Below, piece by piece: positions 59,978-64,000 of a stretch of DNA of 64,000 nt. The position numbers and the translations under genes are program-made. The DNA is taken from the NCBI GenBank assembly GCA_902552475.1, contig CACDJC010000002.1, positions 36,483-100,482 of the forward strand. The letters are read 5' to 3'. Under the pieces are notes generated by a model, which did no database searches, had not been told where the DNA came from, and saw only the letters and a program-made list of their open reading frames with translations. Position 1 is the stretch's first letter, and every line of letters begins with the position of its first letter. The stretch is from an uncultured Pelagibacteraceae bacterium. Lineage in GTDB: Bacteria > Pseudomonadota > Alphaproteobacteria > Pelagibacterales > Pelagibacteraceae.

Positions 59978-62320
59978 ATGAGTAGTTTTATAAAAAAATT
60001 TTTAATTATTTCAGCATTAATTTCAATTGTTACTTTAATAGCAATCATTTCAGTTCTATGGTCATATTCAAATAAATTACCAGATTACAAATTTTTAAAA
60101 AATTATAAACCTCCAGTTTCTAGTAAAGTTTACTCAGGAAATGGTGAGTTGCTTAGTGATTTTTCAACGGAAAAAAGAATATTTGTTCCTTTTAGCGCAA
60201 TACCCAAAAAGGTAATTAATTCATTTTTGTCCTCAGAGGATAAAAATTTTTTTAAACATCCAGGAGTAGATGCGAAAGGGGTAGTAAGAGCAATAAAAAA
60301 TAATATTTATAATGTTATATATTCAAAAAGATTAGAAGGTGCTTCTACAATAACTCAACAGGTTGCTAAAAATTTTTTATTATCCAATGAAGTGAGCATT
60401 GATAGAAAATTAAAAGAAGCAATTCTTGCATTTAGAATTGAGAGAGCTTTATCTAAAGAAAGAATTTTAGAATTATATTTAAACCAGATTTATCTTGGAG
60501 AAGGCGCTTATGGCATTGCATCAGCCAGTCTTAGATATTTTGATAAATCTATTAATGAACTAAATTATTCTGAAGCCGCTTTATTAGCTGCGCTACCAAA
60601 AGCTCCGAGCAGGTATAATCCTTATAAAAATGAAAAATTGGCAACATATAGAAGAAATCTTGTAATAAATAATTTGTTTGAAAATTCATATATAAATAAA
60701 GAAGAATATGAAGAACTAATTAAATCAAAAATAAAATTAAAAAAAAGAAAAAGAATTTATCTTGAAAATACAAGATATTTTATTGAAGATATAAGAAAAA
60801 GTGTACTTGAACTTTATGGCCAAGAAAAAGTCTATGAAGAAGGTTTTAATATAAAAACACCACTTAGTTTAGAACTTCAAAATTTAGCAACCGAAGCATT
60901 AAGAAATGGTTTAATAGAATATGATAAAAGGAAAGGTTGGAGAGGGCCATTGTTAAATAAAAAAAATAATAAAAATTGGAAAAAAGATTTGGAAAAATTT
61001 AAATTAGAAAAATCAATTGGATGGGAGTTAGCAATAATTAGAAGAGTAGATAAGTTTGAAGTTGTAATTGAAACAGAAGAAAAAGTTTTAGGAACAATAA
61101 GTTATGAAAATATCAATTGGACAAGAAAAGATCTGAAACAATTATTTAAAATTGGAGATATTATTTACGTTAAAAAAATAGAAGATGGCAATTATAGCTT
61201 GCAACAATTACCAAAAGTAAACGGTGGAATAGTAGTTATGGATCCTTTTAGCGGCAGAGTATTGGCTATGTCTGGTGGTTTTAGTTTTAAAAAAAGTGAA
61301 TTTAATAGAGCTTCTCAAGCTTCAAGACAACCAGGCTCTGCATTTAAACCATTTATATATGCTTTAGCATTAGAAAATAATTTTACTCCCTCTACATTAA
61401 TTTTAGATGCACCTATCGTACTTGACCAGGGCAGTGATTTAAAATTATGGAAACCCGAAAATTATGGAAAAAAATTTTATGGTCCGTCAACTTTAAGAAC
61501 GGGAGTCGAAAAATCAAGAAATTTAATGACAGTTAGAATTTCACAACAACTCGGGATAGATAAGATAATAAATTTTGCAAAAAAACTAAATATTTATAAG
61601 AATCCTGATGAATTAATGTCCGTATCATTAGGGTCGGCCGAGACAACTTTATTAAAAATAACTTCAGCATACTGTTCTTTTGTAAATGGAGGTAAATTGG
61701 TAAATCCTATATTAATTGATAGAATTCAAGATAGTGAAGGAAAAACGATATTTAATAATGAAAAAAGGATATGCACTAACTGTGATCAAATTTCTTATGA
61801 AGGAAATAAGACTCCAAAAATTAAAAATAATTTTAAACAAATTTTTTCACCACAAACAGCTTATCAAATGACATCTATATTAGAAGGAGTGATACAAAGA
61901 GGGACAGGAAAAGGTTTAAAAGATTTAAATTTGCAACTTGCCGGAAAAACAGGAACAACAAACAACAATACCGATACTTGGTTTATTGGATTTACTTCAA
62001 ATTTGGTCGTAGGGGTATACGTGGGACATGACAATCCTAGAAATCTTGGAAAATATGAAACAGGATCAAAAACAGCAATGCCAATATTTAAAGAATTTAT
62101 AAAAAAAGCAGTTAATAACTATGAAGCAAGACCTTTCAAAATTGCAAAAAATATTAAAATGATGGTAGTTGACACAAAGACTGGAAAAAAGGCAGATTTT
62201 GGATCAAAAAAAACAATTATTGAGTCATTTAAAAAAGAAAAAATTGAAAATAAATTAAATATAGGTATTGATAATTTTATGTATAAAATTTCAAAAAATA
62301 ATATTTTAAAATTTTATTAA
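59978..62320 (+). CDS. mrcA: penicillin-binding protein 1A
   Basis: SSEDKNFFKHPGVDAKG; EGASTITQQVAKN; SRQPGSAFKPF; AGKTGTTNN. Confidence 0.96.
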   Translation: MSSFIKKFLIISALISIVTLIAIISVLWSYSNKLPDYKFLKNYKPPVSSKVYSGNGELLSDFSTEKRIFVPFSAIPKKVINSFLSSEDKNFFKHPGVDAKGVVRAIKNNIYNVIYSKRLEGASTITQQVAKNFLLSNEVSIDRKLKEAILAFRIERALSKERILELYLNQIYLGEGAYGIASASLRYFDKSINELNYSEAALLAALPKAPSRYNPYKNEKLATYRRNLVINNLFENSYINKEEYEELIKSKIKLKKRKRIYLENTRYFIEDIRKSVLELYGQEKVYEEGFNIKTPLSLELQNLATEALRNGLIEYDKRKGWRGPLLNKKNNKNWKKDLEKFKLEKSIGWELAIIRRVDKFEVVIETEEKVLGTISYENINWTRKDLKQLFKIGDIIYVKKIEDGNYSLQQLPKVNGGIVVMDPFSGRVLAMSGGFSFKKSEFNRASQASRQPGSAFKPFIYALALENNFTPSTLILDAPIVLDQGSDLKLWKPENYGKKFYGPSTLRTGVEKSRNLMTVRISQQLGIDKIINFAKKLNIYKNPDELMSVSLGSAETTLLKITSAYCSFVNGGKLVNPILIDRIQDSEGKTIFNNEKRICTNCDQISYEGNKTPKIKNNFKQIFSPQTAYQMTSILEGVIQRGTGKGLKDLNLQLAGKTGTTNNNTDTWFIGFTSNLVVGVYVGHDNPRNLGKYETGSKTAMPIFKEFIKKAVNNYEARPFKIAKNIKMMVVDTKTGKKADFGSKKTIIESFKKEKIENKLNIGIDNFMYKISKNNILKFY

Positions 62321-62322
62321 AA

Positions 62323-63421
62323 ATGGAACAAGAAGTAGAAAAACATAAGCTAGATGCTGCGAAGATAAACCAAAGAATTAAGGAGTTTCTTTGAAAAGCA
62401 GGATATTGAATCAAAACAAAAAAATCTAAATAAATTAATTAACAGCCCAAATTTTTGGAACGATAAAAATCAAGCTGAAAAAATATTAAAAGAAAAAAAA
62501 AACATAGATAATCTAATTAATTCTCAAAAGAAATCTGAAAAAGAATTAAAAGATTTATATGATCTTTACTTGTTGGCAAATGAAGAAAAAGACCAGCAAA
62601 TTATTAAAGAAGCATTAGACAAATTCAAAAATTTAAAAAATGAATATAAAAAATTAGAAATAAAATGTTTTTTATCAAATGAAAACGATACTTTAGATAG
62701 TTATTTAGAATTTCATGCAGGAGCCGGAGGAACAGAAAGTCAAGATTGGGCAGCAATGTTGAGAAGAATGTATATTAAGTGGGCTACGAACAAGGGATTT
62801 AAAGTTGAGTTAATTAGCGAACATAGAGGCGATGAAGCAGGAATAAAATCTTCAGTAATTAAAATTTTTGGTGATTATATTTATGGTTTTTTAAAATCAG
62901 AGTCTGGTATACATCGTTTGGTTAGAATATCTCCTTTTGACTCTGGAGCAAGAAGACACACTAGTTTTGCAAGTGTATGGGTATACCCTGTTATCAATGA
63001 AGATATTGATATTGAAATTTTAGAAAAAGATTTAAGAATTGATACATTTAGATCTAGCGGAGCAGGCGGTCAACACGTCAATACAACAGATAGCGCTGTT
63101 AGAATAACTCACTTACCAAGTAAAATTGTTGTACAGTGTCAAAATGAAAGATCTCAACATAAAAATAAAGAAACTTGTATGAATATGTTGAAAGCAAGAC
63201 TTTATGAATTTGAATTACAAAAAAAAGAAAAAGCAAGTGAAAGTATTGAAAATTCAAAATCAGACATAGGATGGGGGCACCAAATAAGATCTTATGTTTT
63301 GCATCCATATAGAATGGTTAAGGATAATAGAACAAATTACGAAAATTCAAACCCCGATAAAGTTTTAGATGGTGACCTAGATAATTTTTTGGAAAACTCA
63401 CTTTATAAGTTAAATGCGTAA
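62323..63421 (+). CDS. prfB: peptide chain release factor 2 with programmed +1 frameshift: join(62323..62391,62393..63421)
   Basis: MEQEVEKHKLDAAKINQRIKEFL then UGA at 62392-62394; +1 shift gives EKQDIESKQKNLNKLINSPNFWND...; GGQHVNTTDSAVRITHLP. Confidence 0.92.
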
Positions 63422-64000
63422 ATATTTATCAATCTCAGTTTTTTCTTTAATTATAATTATTGCAATTAGTTTATTTTATTTAAGTTACTTTGGAATAAAA
63501 ACTGACAATTTTAATAGCTTAATCAAAAATAAAATAAAAAATTATGATTCAAGAATATCCATGATACTTGGTGATGTTTTTTTAAAATTAAATTTGCAAG
63601 AATTATCAATCAAACTTAATACAAAAAATACCAAACTTAACATAAATCAAAATTACATTAAATTAAATAACGTTGACGTACACTTAAATTTAATAAAATT
63701 TTTAAAAAAAGAAAATTCAATACAAAAAATTAAACTAATATCTGACGAAAATAAAATTAAAAATGTATCAAATTTTTTAAGCTCTTATAGATTTAATTTT
63801 TCGAGATCATTACTTTTTGAACAAATAAAAGAAGGCACAATTCAAGCTGAAGCAAATATTTATTTTGATGATAAAAATCAAAATAATTTAAATTACGATT
63901 TAAATGGAAATATTTATGATGCAACAATTAATTTAATTGGAGCAGACGATCTAAAAAAAATTAATTTTAGCTTTGATATAAAGAAAAATAAATATATTTT
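63414..64000 (+). CDS. AsmA/YhdP-like membrane-anchored protein, 3' end truncated by window edge
   Basis: ATG overlaps prfB stop by 8 nt; MRKYLSISVFSLIIIIAISLFYLSYFGIKTDN..., frame open to window end. Confidence 0.5.
   Translation, partial: MRKYLSISVFSLIIIIAISLFYLSYFGIKTDNFNSLIKNKIKNYDSRISMILGDVFLKLNLQELSIKLNTKNTKLNINQNYIKLNNVDVHLNLIKFLKKENSIQKIKLISDENKIKNVSNFLSSYRFNFSRSLLFEQIKEGTIQAEANIYFDDKNQNNLNYDLNGNIYDATINLIGADDLKKINFSFDIKKNKYI

Noticed and set aside
62323-62394. Apparent premature stop / pseudogene at the start of prfB
   Set aside because: Matches the classic programmed +1 frameshift site, and the shifted frame gives a normal RF2 N-terminus

Overview
AT-rich, densely packed chromosome segment whose gene content and order look like SAR11/Pelagibacterales (Alphaproteobacteria); this is a judgement from protein recognition, with no database search run. 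Layout: (1) ~0-1.1 kb, 3' end of an amidinotransferase gene. (2) ~1.1-4.95 kb, a hypervariable island of small orphan ORFs built from repeated modules, all in the same orientation. (3) ~4.97-17.9 kb, a probable LacI-regulated uptake/catabolic island: LivJ/H/MG/F-type ABC transporter, two class-III aminotransferases, HCCA-isomerase-like protein, NicX/M29-like protein, class I/II aminotransferase, aldehyde dehydrogenase and RidA. (4) ~18-29 kb, msrB, an ACC-deaminase-like gene, PhyH, MOSC, an ehuBCDA-like transporter, MFS and EamA transporters, and a DUF255 protein. (5) ~29-64 kb, core genes: purF, cvpA, dnaB, rplI-rpsR-rpsF, fabD-fabG-acpP, gmk, ksgA-pdxA-surA-lptD-lptG-lptF, pepA, ndk, purN-purM, aspS, accCB, aroQ, thiSG, rne/rng, mrcA, and prfB with a programmed +1 frameshift. 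The most unusual structure is the 1.1-4.85 kb island. Five copies of a 36-37 bp element, two 22-codon mini-ORFs copying the start of a 75-aa protein, 10-bp-period triplets and a shared ~60-bp leader form a repeated architecture with exchangeable cargo genes. A second repeat family is a signal-peptide-encoding segment (MKKLLGIVVL...) present once in a full gene and twice as an orphan stub. No tRNA, rRNA or CRISPR array was recognised.
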